64,000 bases of DNA from Anaerostipes rhamnosivorans (GCF_005280655.1 NZ_CP040058.1:2766001-2830000); one strand, 5' to 3'; shown: positions 16,453 through 26,343, counted from the first letter of the stretch. Translations and numbers: made by a program. The notes: generated by a model from the letters alone, not told the origin.

Positions 16453-17466
16453 TTATAACATGACTATTTTCTTCTGTACAATTGATTCATTCCCCGCCTT
16501 CACGATCTTCACTGCCATTTTTCCGTCGTAACCGCTGCACTCCACTTCGCTGTCATTTAAAATTGCCTCAATAAAACTTCTGTCCTCCAAAAGATACGCA
16601 TCCTTAAACAGATGGGTCCAGCTGTGCATGGAAGGCCTCTTTAACTGGTGGCTTTCGTTGGCGCTGGTGATCTTCTTCTCATGCATATCCCCGATGCAGA
16701 TGACTCCTTTGGTTCCAAGGATCTCAACTCTTGCATCATATCCATACTGCACATACTGGGCGCCCTCGATGCTGGCATGCACTCCGTTTTCGAACTCTGC
16801 ATTCACGATCACATTGTCATAGAAATCCGGATACTGTTCTGCGATCTCCTTATTTCGGAAGTTGCCTCCCAGTGCATATACACTTTTCAACTCACTTCCC
16901 GCAAACCACCGCACAGTGTCAATATCATGGCTACAGACTTCTGCCAATGGACCGTTGCTCTTTTCAATGTCATACATCCACTCACGCGGCTTGCTCGGCC
17001 CTCTTGTGTGGGATTTCACCAAGACCACGTCCCCGATCTCACCTTCCTCGATCATTTTTTTTGCTTCCCGGAAGCTGTCGTCAAACCGTCTCATAAATCC
17101 GATCTGGAGCTTTACGTTATTACTCTTGGCTGCCTTGATCATCTCATCACATTCTTCTTCATTCATAGCCATAGGCTTTTCACAGAAGATATGCTTTCCC
17201 GCGTTTGCCGCTGCCACTGCGATCTCCCTGTGATATTTTGTCGGGCAGGCTATGATGACCGCATCGATGGATTCATCGCCGATGGCTTCCTTGTAGTCCT
17301 GATAATAGGTATCGATCCCAAGTTCCTCTGCCGCGGCTTTGGCTGCCTTGACATCGGGATCACAGGCTGCATAGATTTCTCCCCCAGGAACGCTTCCAGC
17401 CATATTTCTTGCATGAATCATTCCCGCTCTTCCGGAACCGATCAAACATACTTTTACTTTCTTCAT
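16453..17466 (-). CDS. Gfo/Idh/MocA-family dehydrogenase (IolG-like)
   Basis: 337-residue NAD(P)-dependent sugar/polyol dehydrogenase. N-terminal Rossmann fold with GSGRAGMIHARN, the family EKPMAMN motif with catalytic lysine, and the HDIDTVRW segment shared with myo-inositol dehydrogenases. Substrate is not deducible; with the polyol PTS downstream it may oxidise a polyol phosphate. ATG 17466 fits GAGGTGG; a GTG three codons earlier overlaps that site. It is 13 bases after deoC. Confidence 0.88.
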   Translation of the reverse strand: MKKVKVCLIGSGRAGMIHARNMAGSVPGGEIYAACDPDVKAAKAAAEELGIDTYYQDYKEAIGDESIDAVIIACPTKYHREIAVAAANAGKHIFCEKPMAMNEEECDEMIKAAKSNNVKLQIGFMRRFDDSFREAKKMIEEGEIGDVVLVKSHTRGPSKPREWMYDIEKSNGPLAEVCSHDIDTVRWFAGSELKSVYALGGNFRNKEIAEQYPDFYDNVIVNAEFENGVHASIEGAQYVQYGYDARVEILGTKGVICIGDMHEKKITSANESHQLKRPSMHSWTHLFKDAYLLEDRSFIEAILNDSEVECSGYDGKMAVKIVKAGNESIVQKKIVML

Positions 17467-17479
17467 TTTGTCCACCTCT

Positions 17480-18157
17480 TTAGTCCTGTTTTTTTAATTC
17501 TTCCACAATTTCCACACCTGCACTGGTTCCCAGACGTTCTGCCCCCGCTTCGATCATTTGAAGCGCTGTCTTTAAATCTCTGATGCCTCCGGCAGCTTTG
17601 ACTTTCACCTCATCACCCACTGTAGTTTTCATCAGTTTTACGTCTTCTGGTGTAGCTCCTCCTGTACCAAATCCAGTGGACGTTTTGATGAAGTCAGGCT
17701 TCACTTCTTTTGCGATCTCGGCAACCTTTACCTTTTCATCATCTGTAAGATAACAGTTTTCAAAGATCACTTTGCTGATCACTCCGGCTTTTCTGCACTC
17801 TGCAACGATGTCTTCCATCTCTTTTTTTATGTAGTCATAGTTCTTGTTTTTTAACTCTGCGATGTTGATGACATAGTCGATCTCATCCGCGCCTTTTTCA
17901 ATGGCATCTTTTGTCTCAAATACTTTGCACTCCAATGTTGTCTGTCCTAACGGGAAACCTATTGCCGCACCTACGTGTACCGGGGATCCCTCTAAGAGAC
18001 GCTTGCACCGTACTGTCTGTGCGGGATTGATGGCCACCATCTTAAAACCGTATTCTCTCGCTTCCCCGCACAGTTTTTCAAACATTGCCTCGTCTGCGAA
18101 TGCTTTTAAATTTGTGTGGTCTACCATACCTGCTATTAGCTCTGCACTTAACTTCAT
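17480..18157 (-). CDS. deoC: deoxyribose-phosphate aldolase
   Basis: Class I aldolase (225 residues) that cleaves 2-deoxyribose 5-phosphate to acetaldehyde and glyceraldehyde 3-phosphate. The Schiff-base lysine is in FIKTSTGFG (Lys158) and the proton relay includes VKAAGGIRD. Length is normal. ATG 18157 is preferred over an upstream frame extension because GGAGGAG precedes it. First gene of the operon; no deoxynucleoside genes adjoin it, so its substrate here may be made by the neighbouring dehydrogenase. Confidence 0.93.
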   Translation of the reverse strand: MKLSAELIAGMVDHTNLKAFADEAMFEKLCGEAREYGFKMVAINPAQTVRCKRLLEGSPVHVGAAIGFPLGQTTLECKVFETKDAIEKGADEIDYVINIAELKNKNYDYIKKEMEDIVAECRKAGVISKVIFENCYLTDDEKVKVAEIAKEVKPDFIKTSTGFGTGGATPEDVKLMKTTVGDEVKVKAAGGIRDLKTALQMIEAGAERLGTSAGVEIVEELKKQD

Positions 18158-18210
18158 CTTTTTGACTCCTCCATTTTGTTTACTTTTATTATCTTTTACT
18201 TTGTACTTGT

Positions 18211-18239
18211 ATATTATCATATTAACTTTCATTTTGCAA
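18211..18239 (-). promoter_or_regulatory. promoter of the deoC-dehydrogenase-PTS operon
   Basis: On the minus strand TTGCAA (18239-18234), 17 bases, TAATAT (18216-18211). One arm of the 16-bp inverted repeat fills the spacer, so a bound repressor would block it. Confidence 0.65.
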
Positions 18240-18268
18240 GCATAAATAAAAGAAAATGAAAGTTAATA
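18220..18268. promoter_or_regulatory. perfect 16-bp inverted-repeat operator
   Basis: Arms 18220-18235 and 18253-18268 (TATTAACTTTCATTTT and its exact complement) are separated by 17 bases. One arm covers the -10/-35 spacer and the other lies just upstream. The likely ligand is the DeoR regulator at the end of this operon or the SorC regulator next door. Confidence 0.75.
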
Positions 18269-18316
18269 CAATTCAGCGAAGCCACATGATATTCTTACGA
18301 ATCTCCTATGACAAAA

Positions 18317-18341
18317 AAGACACCCCGCAAAAGGGTGTCTT
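18317..18341 (-). terminator. terminator of the ascorbate operon
   Basis: AAGACACCC/GGGTGTCTT stem with a 7-base loop and TTTTTT on the minus strand, about 90 bases after the SorC gene. Confidence 0.85.
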
Positions 18342-18432
18342 AACACGACTATCATAACTTTTAATTTGTTCTATCTGATGAAGAAAGTTGGGAAACCACA
18401 AAAAAGAAGGTGGTAAGGACCTGTTTTATCTG

Positions 18433-19395
18433 CTATTGCTGAATCAGTTCTATCATTTTTCTGGCGGCATTTTCATCCGTAATCAACGTGTCAATATATC
18501 CGCCTCTGACAGCCCCAAGGATTGCTTCGGCTTTCATCTCGAGTCCGGCCACGCAGATCACATTTTCCGCCTTTTTAATATCCTCAAGACTGAGGCCGAT
18601 CATCCTCTTTACAAACGGTGTCTCAACCTCTATTCCATCCTGATTGTAAAAATGGCCGCCGATATGGCCGATCGCCCCGTTTTTTTCTAAGTAATATAAA
18701 TCTTTTGTGCTTAAGTAAGACTTCCAGCTCTTATACACAATCGATCCTACACTGGTCAGAATAATGTTGGCTCTCTTTGCTATCGTCAGGGTCTCTTTTA
18801 TGTTTGGGTCTTCTTCAAGGCTATCCCTGATATCACTTGAATTCACAAACAGGGGAGCATAGATGTAATGGTAATCTCCTCCGTAGGCATGGGCAAGTTC
18901 TTTGGAAAGATCCAGCGCATCCCTCTCGGGTTTCCCCACACTGGCAGCTCCCATGATCGGAACGACCGTCAGAGATATATTTTTACTTGTCTTTACAGCT
19001 TTCACTGTGTGGTACATGGTGTTTCCCCATGACATTCCGAGCACTGTGTCTTCATCTATCTGGCTGTCCAGATAATAGGCGGCCACTTCGCCCAGCTTCT
19101 GCAGGATTAGAGTATCATTGGACTCCTTCGGTATGATCACGCGGATATCCTTTAGGCAGAACTGCTTCATCAGTTTCTGTTCCAGCACTGTATTCCGGTC
19201 CCATGGTTCTTTGATGGTAATCTCCACGATCCCAAGCTGTCTGGCCTCTTTCAGCATCCTGGAAATTTTGGAACGAGAGGTAAAAAAGCGCTCAGCGATC
19301 TGATTCTGTGTCATCTCCGCATTATAATATAGGTTTGCAACACTTGCCAGCATATTTCGTTTTTCACTGTCATTTAAAGAATCATACTCTTTCAT
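18433..19395 (-). CDS. SorC-family transcriptional regulator
   Basis: 320-residue regulator of the SorC/DeoR(Bacillus)/CggR group. N-terminal helix-turn-helix with the signature YYNAEMTQNQIAERFFTSRS (residues about 23-42), then the sugar-phosphate-binding domain with GMSWGNTMY and DALDLSKELA. In the family, binding of a phosphorylated sugar releases the operator. Last gene of the ascorbate operon (21-base gap, GAGGTGAGG site), so presumably autoregulated and the operon's own controller. Confidence 0.9.
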   Translation of the reverse strand: MKEYDSLNDSEKRNMLASVANLYYNAEMTQNQIAERFFTSRSKISRMLKEARQLGIVEITIKEPWDRNTVLEQKLMKQFCLKDIRVIIPKESNDTLILQKLGEVAAYYLDSQIDEDTVLGMSWGNTMYHTVKAVKTSKNISLTVVPIMGAASVGKPERDALDLSKELAHAYGGDYHYIYAPLFVNSSDIRDSLEEDPNIKETLTIAKRANIILTSVGSIVYKSWKSYLSTKDLYYLEKNGAIGHIGGHFYNQDGIEVETPFVKRMIGLSLEDIKKAENVICVAGLEMKAEAILGAVRGGYIDTLITDENAARKMIELIQQ

Positions 19396-19416
19396 TTCCT
19401 CACCTCACTGCCGTCA

Positions 19417-20475
19417 TTATATCACAGTTGTTTCCCCTTCTTCCACCTCGTACAGAGCAATTTCATCAATTTCCCGGTTGGCAGAAAGAATATAGGATTT
19501 TTCCTCAGTCTGGTAAGACAGGACATTGGCAGGTCCCACATTCCGGTCAATGATTTCTGCTTCATAGCCTTCCTCCCCGCAGGTAAAAAACATAAGATTC
19601 CGTTCGCCTTTGCGGTGGCCGACCAGGACTCCCTGTTTTCCCAGGATGTCCCCGCCCCAGATTCCGTGAGCGAATTCCGCCGGCTTTTCATAAGTATAAA
19701 CGGTTCTATATTGACCGTTCTGCTTCTTCAGAATACGGACTGTATCTCCGTGGAACGGTGAAATCGTCAGCATTTCCGGCTCCCCATCCCCGTCCATATC
19801 TGCAAATGCCATATCACTGGAAGGCTGGTCTGTCAGCTGCCTGATTTTCCATGCATCTTCCCCTGCTGCCGGGGGGATAAACTGAAAAACTCCTTCATTG
19901 GATGCCGTAAACGCACATTCTATTCCTTCCATCACTGCTTTACAGTATCCATGGTTTTTAAACATCCCTTCCTTTAAAACAGTAAATTTCAGAGAATGGT
20001 TTTCATCAATTGCGTCCATATTTTCCGGCAGCCTGCACACATACACTTTTCCCGGGCTTCTCCAGTCCTCTTTATATTCGTGTCCGGATTTTAAAGTACA
20101 TGCGATCACATAACTGATGCCGTCTCTGGTGATGATATCAAACCTGTGGACAAACGGAAGTATTGCGGCTGTTCTTACACTCCATCCACTTTCTCCGGGA
20201 GAAACCATTACGATCTTGGCATCTTTGGAGTCATTTGGAGAATAAAACCGCTGGGTGGCCAGAAAGATTCCGTCAGTGTTGGGGATCTGGACCATAGACA
20301 TGGTTCCCCCCGGTCCTTCCCAGATCACATCGGCCAGTTTTCCATCCAAGCCATACAGACGGCACTGGTTCACCTTTTCCGCTGCCACCAGCATATAGTC
20401 TTTCCCCTGATAAGAAAGAGGGGCAATGGAGTAACACTTTTCTAGATTTCCGATCACTTTTTTCTTTACTTTCAT
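19417..20475 (-). CDS. cytoplasmic FG-GAP/VCBS-type beta-propeller protein
   Basis: 352 residues, beta-rich throughout, no signal peptide. A calcium-loop repeat FADMDGDGEPEML near residue 230 is typical of FG-GAP/VCBS blades, and other blades are recognisable only as weak repeats. It lies 17 bases after ulaG and before the regulator in the ascorbate operon. Most proteins with such repeats are exported, so an internal one within a sugar operon is unusual. It may be an epimerase, lactonase or sensor; no catalytic motif is clear. Function unknown. Confidence 0.7.
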   Translation of the reverse strand: MKVKKKVIGNLEKCYSIAPLSYQGKDYMLVAAEKVNQCRLYGLDGKLADVIWEGPGGTMSMVQIPNTDGIFLATQRFYSPNDSKDAKIVMVSPGESGWSVRTAAILPFVHRFDIITRDGISYVIACTLKSGHEYKEDWRSPGKVYVCRLPENMDAIDENHSLKFTVLKEGMFKNHGYCKAVMEGIECAFTASNEGVFQFIPPAAGEDAWKIRQLTDQPSSDMAFADMDGDGEPEMLTISPFHGDTVRILKKQNGQYRTVYTYEKPAEFAHGIWGGDILGKQGVLVGHRKGERNLMFFTCGEEGYEAEIIDRNVGPANVLSYQTEEKSYILSANREIDEIALYEVEEGETTVI

Positions 20476-20492
20476 TCGTTCTCCTCTCTTTC

Positions 20493-21596
20493 TTATAAAC
20501 AGGAGCGGAATGGGATATTCTGCGGTGCCTCGAAACAGTCTTCAAAACCTCTCTGGTGATGATATGCCTTTTTGTCCTTATCTGCCGGATAAATATATTT
20601 TCCTCCTACTTCCCAGAAGAATGGATGGAACTTATAATCCAGCCGGTCTTTTTTCATATCGTACAGTACTCTGATCTCATTCACGTCTGCCATAAAGTTA
20701 GTCCACACATCGTAATGGATCGGAATCACAACCTTACATTGAAGAGCCTCTGCCATTCTGAGGATATCGCAGGATGTCATCTTATCAGCCATGCCGACTG
20801 GATTTTCCCCGTAAGAACCAAACGCCACATCCACATCATAATCTTTCCCATGTTTAGCAAAATAGATAGAGTAATGGGAATCCCCGCTGTGATAAATATT
20901 TCCGCCCGGTGTCTTAATCAGATAATTCACCGCTTTGTCATCCATGTCAGTCGGGCAGATCCCGGTCAGTTCTTCCCTGTCGGCCCCTGTGGAATCCGTG
21001 GTCACAAGACAGGTGCGGTCAAAAGAATCCAGGGCTATGATCTCAAGATCCTTTATTTTAATTGAATCCCCCGGCCTTACGGTGATGCAGCGGTCCTCAG
21101 GCACTCCCCACTTCTGCCAGAGCTCCACTGATTTCTTAGGACCGATAAACGGCACCGGGATCTCTTTTCCGTTCTCATCTACAGTTGTCATATTGCTCTG
21201 TATCACATGTGCCGCATATTCTGCACTCATATGATCCTGATGATAATGGGTCGCCAACACTGCATCTACCTGTTTCACCGCAAAAGGATCCAGCACAAAC
21301 GGAACTGCCCGGAGATTTGGCTGCATAGCGCGGGCTCCGCACATATTTGCCATCTGGTGTCCCACCTTCATTTTTCCGTCTCCGTGGGTTCTTTTCCCGT
21401 TGCCGCACCATAGATCTACCGTAATATTGCAGCCACCCGGCGTCTTAAACCACATCCCGGTGCATCCAAGCCACCACATGGCAACGGTCCCCGGTTTCAC
21501 TTCCTCGCGCTCAATCTCTTCATTCAGCCAGGTCCCCCACTCCGGAAAAGTACCCATGATCCAGCTTTCTCTCGTAATCTCTTCTATTTTACTCAT
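20493..21596 (-). CDS. ulaG: L-ascorbate-6-phosphate lactonase
   Basis: 367-residue metallo-beta-lactamase-fold lactonase that opens L-ascorbate 6-phosphate to 3-keto-L-gulonate 6-phosphate. The HxHxDH metal motif is THYHQDHMS, with further ligands in GDSHYSIY and IPIHYDVW. N-terminus ([19 protein letters not shown]) and length match UlaG. It sits between ulaF and the beta-propeller gene; AAGGAGG precedes the start. Confidence 0.95.
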   Translation of the reverse strand: MSKIEEITRESWIMGTFPEWGTWLNEEIEREEVKPGTVAMWWLGCTGMWFKTPGGCNITVDLWCGNGKRTHGDGKMKVGHQMANMCGARAMQPNLRAVPFVLDPFAVKQVDAVLATHYHQDHMSAEYAAHVIQSNMTTVDENGKEIPVPFIGPKKSVELWQKWGVPEDRCITVRPGDSIKIKDLEIIALDSFDRTCLVTTDSTGADREELTGICPTDMDDKAVNYLIKTPGGNIYHSGDSHYSIYFAKHGKDYDVDVAFGSYGENPVGMADKMTSCDILRMAEALQCKVVIPIHYDVWTNFMADVNEIRVLYDMKKDRLDYKFHPFFWEVGGKYIYPADKDKKAYHHQRGFEDCFEAPQNIPFRSCL

Positions 21597-21608
21597 CTTA
21601 ATCCTCCT

Positions 21609-22295
21609 TTATTGGCCGTAATATGCATGTTCCCCATGTTTCCTGAAAAAATGTTTATCCTGAAGATCCTGGGAAGCGGCCTCCACACTTTTTTTCAGAT
21701 GCTCCGTACGGTATGCCATCTTGGCAACCTCTTCTAAAACGACTGCGTTATGTACCGCCTCCCCTGCATTCCTTCCCCAGGAAAACGGCCCGTGGTTTGC
21801 ACAGAGCACCCCCGGCACATACATAGGATTCTTTCCCATAAAAGTTTCCGCAATAACAAGCCCTGTGTTCGTTTCATAGTTCTGGTCGATCTCTTCCGGT
21901 GTCAAAGATCTGGCACATGGAATCTCCCCGTAAAAGTAATCGGCGTGTGTGGTCCCATAGCACGGAATTCCCTTGGCTGCCTGTGCCCATGATGTGGCCC
22001 ATGGGGAATGTGTATGGACGATTCCTCCCACTTCCGGAAATGCCCTGTAAAGTTCCAGGTGGGTAGGGGTGTCCGATGAAGGATTAAGATCCCCCTCCAC
22101 TTTCTCCCCATTTAAGTCCACCACGACAAGCTGCTCTGGAGTAAGACTTTCATAATCCACACCGCTTGGCTTAATTACAAACAACTCCCTGCTCCGGTCA
22201 ATCCCGCTGACATTGCCCCATGTATAAGTTACCAGGCCCTCTCTGGGCAGTTCCATATTTGCCTCATATACCTGCTGCTTTAAATCCTCCAGCAT
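21609..22295 (-). CDS. ulaF: L-ribulose-5-phosphate 4-epimerase
   Basis: 228-residue class II aldolase-fold epimerase that interconverts L-ribulose 5-phosphate and D-xylulose 5-phosphate. Zinc-binding [12 protein letters not shown] and the motifs KPSGVDYE and NHGPFSWG are as in AraD/UlaF. The operon context favours UlaF over AraD. It is the last step of L-ascorbate breakdown, feeding the pentose phosphate pathway. Confidence 0.93.
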   Translation of the reverse strand: MLEDLKQQVYEANMELPREGLVTYTWGNVSGIDRSRELFVIKPSGVDYESLTPEQLVVVDLNGEKVEGDLNPSSDTPTHLELYRAFPEVGGIVHTHSPWATSWAQAAKGIPCYGTTHADYFYGEIPCARSLTPEEIDQNYETNTGLVIAETFMGKNPMYVPGVLCANHGPFSWGRNAGEAVHNAVVLEEVAKMAYRTEHLKKSVEAASQDLQDKHFFRKHGEHAYYGQ

Positions 22296-22311
22296 AAAAA
22301 TCTCCTTTCTT

Positions 22312-23130
22312 TTATTCTCCGAATAATTCTTCTATTTTTACAGCCACGCCGTCCTCGTCGTTTGACAACGTGACACAGTCCGCATATCTTTTTACCTCTG
22401 GGTCTGCATTTCCCATGGCGATGCCAAGCCCTGCGGCCTTCAGCATATCAATATCGTTTACTTCATCTCCGAATGCGGCCACTTTCTCAAGCGGGATACC
22501 CAATTCGTTCACTAACTGCTTTAGCGCAGACGCTTTGGAGACCCCTTCTGCCTTCAGTGCCAGCACCCTCGGGCCTGAACGCACCGCACTCAGCCCTTCT
22601 ATCATGTTCAGTTCCTTCGCCGCATCATCCAGAAATCTTTTGTCCTCATGGCTGGCCACAATTTTATAAACCTGCGCATGCTTTACATACTCCTCCAGAT
22701 CCTTTACGATGCGGATTGGAATTCTGTCCTCTGCATCAAGTCTCCGGTTAAACTTCCTGTGTATGACCAGTCTCTCGTTCTCTGGATCATCCCCAACAAG
22801 TTCGTCCTCGGAAAAAACATAATACGGAAGCCCGTGGTGTTTTAAAACTTCAAACGCCTGGAGACAAATGGACTCCGCAAGAGGGATACCGCTGATCCTC
22901 GTTCCTGTGCTGACATCCCGGGTAACCGCTCCGTCACATCCGATGACCACATCGATCACCTTTAACTGCTTTAAATAGGGCTTCGTCATGACATCCAAAC
23001 GCCCTGTGGCAGCTGCCACCATAACACCCTTTCTCTGAAGGTTTCTAATGGCTGTTTCGTTTCTATCAGATATCTGATTTTTTGAGTTTAGTAAAGTTCC
23101 ATCCAGGTCAGTAACCACCATCTGATACAT
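22312..23130 (-). CDS. Cof-type HAD phosphatase
   Basis: 272-residue haloacid-dehalogenase phosphatase: motif I DLDGTLLN, motif II in AAATGR, motif [17 protein letters not shown], with a C2B cap. Such enzymes dephosphorylate sugar phosphates, often to relieve toxic accumulation. The ATG at 23130 is preferred because GGAGG is 5 bases upstream; an ATG at 23142 overlaps the ulaE stop (TAATG). It is embedded in the ula operon, where it is not part of the standard pathway. Confidence 0.88.
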   Translation of the reverse strand: MYQMVVTDLDGTLLNSKNQISDRNETAIRNLQRKGVMVAAATGRLDVMTKPYLKQLKVIDVVIGCDGAVTRDVSTGTRISGIPLAESICLQAFEVLKHHGLPYYVFSEDELVGDDPENERLVIHRKFNRRLDAEDRIPIRIVKDLEEYVKHAQVYKIVASHEDKRFLDDAAKELNMIEGLSAVRSGPRVLALKAEGVSKASALKQLVNELGIPLEKVAAFGDEVNDIDMLKAAGLGIAMGNADPEVKRYADCVTLSNDEDGVAVKIEELFGE

Positions 23131-23141
23131 GTTTTCCTCCA

Positions 23142-24014
23142 TTACGCCGCAGAATTTATTCCAGCCCTGCGCATCTTGTCCTCTACAAAATCTCTGGCTT
23201 TGCGTATTGTCTCAACCGCCTCCTCCATGGACTGCCCTTTTGTATTGTCTGCCCACATTTCGATCAAAAACATGCCCGTATAATTTAATTCCTTCAGTTT
23301 CCCGAAAATCTCCGTAAACGGAACCGTTCCCTCTCCAAACGGAACATTCTTAAATACTCCCGGTTTTGTCTCCTTTACGTGGATGGCCACGGTTTCGGCT
23401 ATACCAAGTTCCAGCTCGCTTCCCACATCGCTGCTGAATTGAGTCAGATTTCCCATATCCGGATAAATCTTAAAATACGGGGACGGAATTTGTCTCAGAT
23501 AATGCACTGCCCTCAAGATCGTACCTACAAATTTCGTATCCATGATTTCCATTGCCAGGATGACTCCCGCTCTGCTGGCCATCTCCACGGACTTTTTCAT
23601 TCCCTCCAAAAAAAGCTTTTCAGTCTGTTCATCCGATTCCTCATAGTAGACATCATATGTAGCCAGCTGGATGCACCGGATACCAAGTTTTTGGGCCAGA
23701 AGGATCGCTTTTTCCATGATTTCAAATGCCTTTTTCCTCGTCTCCATGTTTTTGCTTCCAAACGGATATTTTCTGTGGCCGCTTAAGCACATAGTAGGGA
23801 TCACGATATCTTCCTGCCTCATATATTCACGGATTTCTTCTATCTGGCTGTCCGTCCAGTCAAGCCTTGAGAGCCTCTCTTCTGATTCATCAATTGAGAT
23901 TTCTATATAATCATATCCTGCCGCCTTCGCCGCCTGGAACTTTTCCTTCCATGAAAAGGAATCAGGCAGAGCCTTCTCATAAATTCCTAAAGGATTTCTT
24001 TTAATGTCATACAT
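23142..24014 (-). CDS. ulaE: L-ribulose-5-phosphate 3-epimerase (UlaE type)
   Basis: 290-residue TIM-barrel epimerase (AP-endonuclease-2 superfamily) converting L-xylulose 5-phosphate to L-ribulose 5-phosphate. N-terminus NPLGIYEKALP, metal-site region LAMEIMDT and the C-terminal FLIEMWAD are characteristic. Its substrate should come from a 3-keto-gulonate-6-phosphate decarboxylase that is absent from this operon. Confidence 0.93.
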   Translation of the reverse strand: MYDIKRNPLGIYEKALPDSFSWKEKFQAAKAAGYDYIEISIDESEERLSRLDWTDSQIEEIREYMRQEDIVIPTMCLSGHRKYPFGSKNMETRKKAFEIMEKAILLAQKLGIRCIQLATYDVYYEESDEQTEKLFLEGMKKSVEMASRAGVILAMEIMDTKFVGTILRAVHYLRQIPSPYFKIYPDMGNLTQFSSDVGSELELGIAETVAIHVKETKPGVFKNVPFGEGTVPFTEIFGKLKELNYTGMFLIEMWADNTKGQSMEEAVETIRKARDFVEDKMRRAGINSAA

Positions 24015-24029
24015 ATCCCTTTTTCTCCT

Positions 24030-24326
24030 CTATGCTTCTTTCGGCATATCCAATGCGGTTCTGATCTTTTCCTCGATCTCTTTTTCGGACAGAAGATTTT
24101 TCAGTCCTATGACTTTTGTATCTTTCCCCGGACGGAACTGGGATGTAAAAGTCTCGGAGACAAAGATCATATCATAATTGTTTGCCACGCCTTTTGCTTC
24201 CCCGACACTCATATGCCCGATCTCTGCGTCGATTCCCAGCCGTTTAAATACCTTGTTGATCTTCATTTTGATCATCTGGCTGGATCCCATACCATTTCCA
24301 CATGCTGCAAGTGCTTTGATTTTCAT
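24030..24326 (-). CDS. ulaB: ascorbate PTS EIIB
   Basis: 98-residue phosphocarrier: phosphocysteine Cys9 in AACGNGMGSSQM. It passes phosphate from EIIA to ascorbate entering through EIIC. Length and sequence match UlaB. GGAGGT precedes the start; gap to ulaA is 52 bases. Confidence 0.95.
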   Translation of the reverse strand: MKIKALAACGNGMGSSQMIKMKINKVFKRLGIDAEIGHMSVGEAKGVANNYDMIFVSETFTSQFRPGKDTKVIGLKNLLSEKEIEEKIRTALDMPKEA

Positions 24327-24378
24327 AATGCTACCTCCATTTATTTCTTCTTAATTTTTAGTTTCTAAATCTGCCTGA

Positions 24379-25815
24379 TTAATATTCTTCTTCCTGTCCG
24401 ATCTTAAAATACTTTTCTTTATCGGATCTTGCGTACTGAATCTGCGGAATCACCAGCATTGCAATTACACAAAGGATAATTCCCGGTACCTTCAGATACT
24501 TTACTATATAGGATACGCCGAGGAAAATGGTCGAAAAGTCAATGTTTCCGTGCCATCCCCCAAACGCCACCAGCTGAAGCAGCAGGGCACAGACTGCGCC
24601 GCCCATTACCTGGACCACTCCGCATACAAATGGAAGGATCATTGCCGCTTTCACGCCGCCCCTTTTATTGGCGTAGACTGCGATGGTTGCATTGTCAAAA
24701 AACAAGGGAACGAATCCCGCAATGATCATGACCGGGGAATGAAAGAGCAGAAGTCCTGCAATGGCCAAAAACTGTCCGATGGCTCCGAAGAAAAATCCGA
24801 TGGTGACAGCGTTTGCCGGGCCAAATCCGTAAGCTACCGCGCAGTCTACTGCTGGGATTGCCCCGGGCAGAAGTTTGTCTGAAATACCCTTAAAGGATTC
24901 CGTGAGTTCTGCCACAAACATGCGGACGCCTGCCTGAAGTACATTCAGATAAACTGTAAAGCTCAATGCCTTGGAAAAGATATAGATGATGAAAGCCGTA
25001 TCCTTTGAAAAGCTGTCATCGATTCCCCGCAGAAAATCTTCTCCCAGAACCGCCATGATCACTCCGAAAAACAGAAACATCAAAACGGACGTGGATACAA
25101 CATTGTCACTGAATATCTGTAAAAACCCGGGAAGCTTTATATTCTCGATGGAGTCCTCTTTTTTTCCGATCTTTGGTGCGATCTTATCTGTGAGCCATAC
25201 TGCAAACATCTGTTGATGCCCGATAGCGAACCCGCCTTCTCCGTCCGTCAGGTGATCAGTGGGCTCTACAGTGAGATTAGAAAATACAGCCTGGTAGGTT
25301 CCCACAAGAATCCCCACTGCCACGGCTCCCCAGATATTCCTGAGACCCGGCACAAACAAAAATACAATCCATGTGACGGTTGTCGCCTGCTGTACCATGA
25401 TGTGTCCTGTCAACAGTAAGGTCCGAAGCTTTGTCACCTTCCGGAACATCAGTAAGAGAATATTCCACAGGAAAGCAAGAAGCAGAGATGTCATAGTCCA
25501 TGCGGCTGAGAGACCGATGTTTTCCAATGCTGCATTGACTGCATTTAACCCAAAATACGGATCAATCACCACTGCGTTCAAATGAAACTTTTGGTTCAGC
25601 CCCGCAAGAATCGGCCGGAAAGCTGTGACCAGCCCTGCAGATCCTACATTTAAGATCATATATCCTACCACCGCCTTTATAAAACCAGCCATGGTCTCGT
25701 ACCATTTTCTCCCCAGTAATATGTACCCTATCAATACGATCAGCCCTACAAATAACTCAGCTCTTGTGAGAATGTTGTTGGAGATAAATGTGAAAAATGT
25801 GTTTAATACTTCCAT
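24379..25815 (-). CDS. ulaA: ascorbate PTS EIIC
   Basis: 478-residue membrane permease of the AscFam PTS superfamily, around eleven hydrophobic segments, with the family segments GEGGFAIGHQQMF and GFFFGAIGQF. It imports L-ascorbate coupled to phosphorylation by EIIB. It lies 14 bases after the EIIA gene. Confidence 0.95.
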   Translation of the reverse strand: MEVLNTFFTFISNNILTRAELFVGLIVLIGYILLGRKWYETMAGFIKAVVGYMILNVGSAGLVTAFRPILAGLNQKFHLNAVVIDPYFGLNAVNAALENIGLSAAWTMTSLLLAFLWNILLLMFRKVTKLRTLLLTGHIMVQQATTVTWIVFLFVPGLRNIWGAVAVGILVGTYQAVFSNLTVEPTDHLTDGEGGFAIGHQQMFAVWLTDKIAPKIGKKEDSIENIKLPGFLQIFSDNVVSTSVLMFLFFGVIMAVLGEDFLRGIDDSFSKDTAFIIYIFSKALSFTVYLNVLQAGVRMFVAELTESFKGISDKLLPGAIPAVDCAVAYGFGPANAVTIGFFFGAIGQFLAIAGLLLFHSPVMIIAGFVPLFFDNATIAVYANKRGGVKAAMILPFVCGVVQVMGGAVCALLLQLVAFGGWHGNIDFSTIFLGVSYIVKYLKVPGIILCVIAMLVIPQIQYARSDKEKYFKIGQEEEY

Positions 25816-25829
25816 CCTTTTACTCCTCC

Positions 25830-26279
25830 CTAAAGATCAGCTTCAAATTCATTGATTGCTTTGGCTGCCGTCTCTGAATCTCTTGCTGTCCTTATCGCCT
25901 CAAGATTTTCTTCCTCCGAAATATATTCGGCCATTCCCTGCAGCATCTCTAAATGGGAAGTATCATCTGTGGCAGCCAGAGTAAGTACAATATCTACCGG
26001 ATCATTTTCGCTTCCGAAGCTGATCGGTTCCTTTAAGGTCAAAAGGCTGAGCCCTGTTTTATGTACACTGGCATCAGGTCTGGAATGTGACAACGCAAGC
26101 CCTGGGGTGATGACGATATATGGGCCGTTTTCCTCCACACACCGGATGGTCAGATCAATATAGTCCGGTGTAATGTAACCGCTGTCCACCAGGAGCTTCC
26201 CTGACCTTTCCATGGCATCTTTCCAATCTGTAGCTTCCGCGTTCAGCTGGATATTCTCTGCATTGATTATGTTTTTCAT
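25830..26279 (-). CDS. ulaC: ascorbate-type PTS EIIA
   Basis: 149-residue cytoplasmic EIIA of the fructose/mannitol family; phosphohistidine His65 in LALSHSRPD. It receives phosphate from HPr. ATG 26279 follows AAGGAGG; the upstream extension lacks a site. First gene of the ula operon. Confidence 0.92.
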   Translation of the reverse strand: MKNIINAENIQLNAEATDWKDAMERSGKLLVDSGYITPDYIDLTIRCVEENGPYIVITPGLALSHSRPDASVHKTGLSLLTLKEPISFGSENDPVDIVLTLAATDDTSHLEMLQGMAEYISEEENLEAIRTARDSETAAKAINEFEADL

Positions 26280-26343
26280 AATTACCTCCTTTTTTATGCA
26301 ACTTGTATGTTTTCCTCTAACTTCTCTCACTTAAGTTGGTTAT

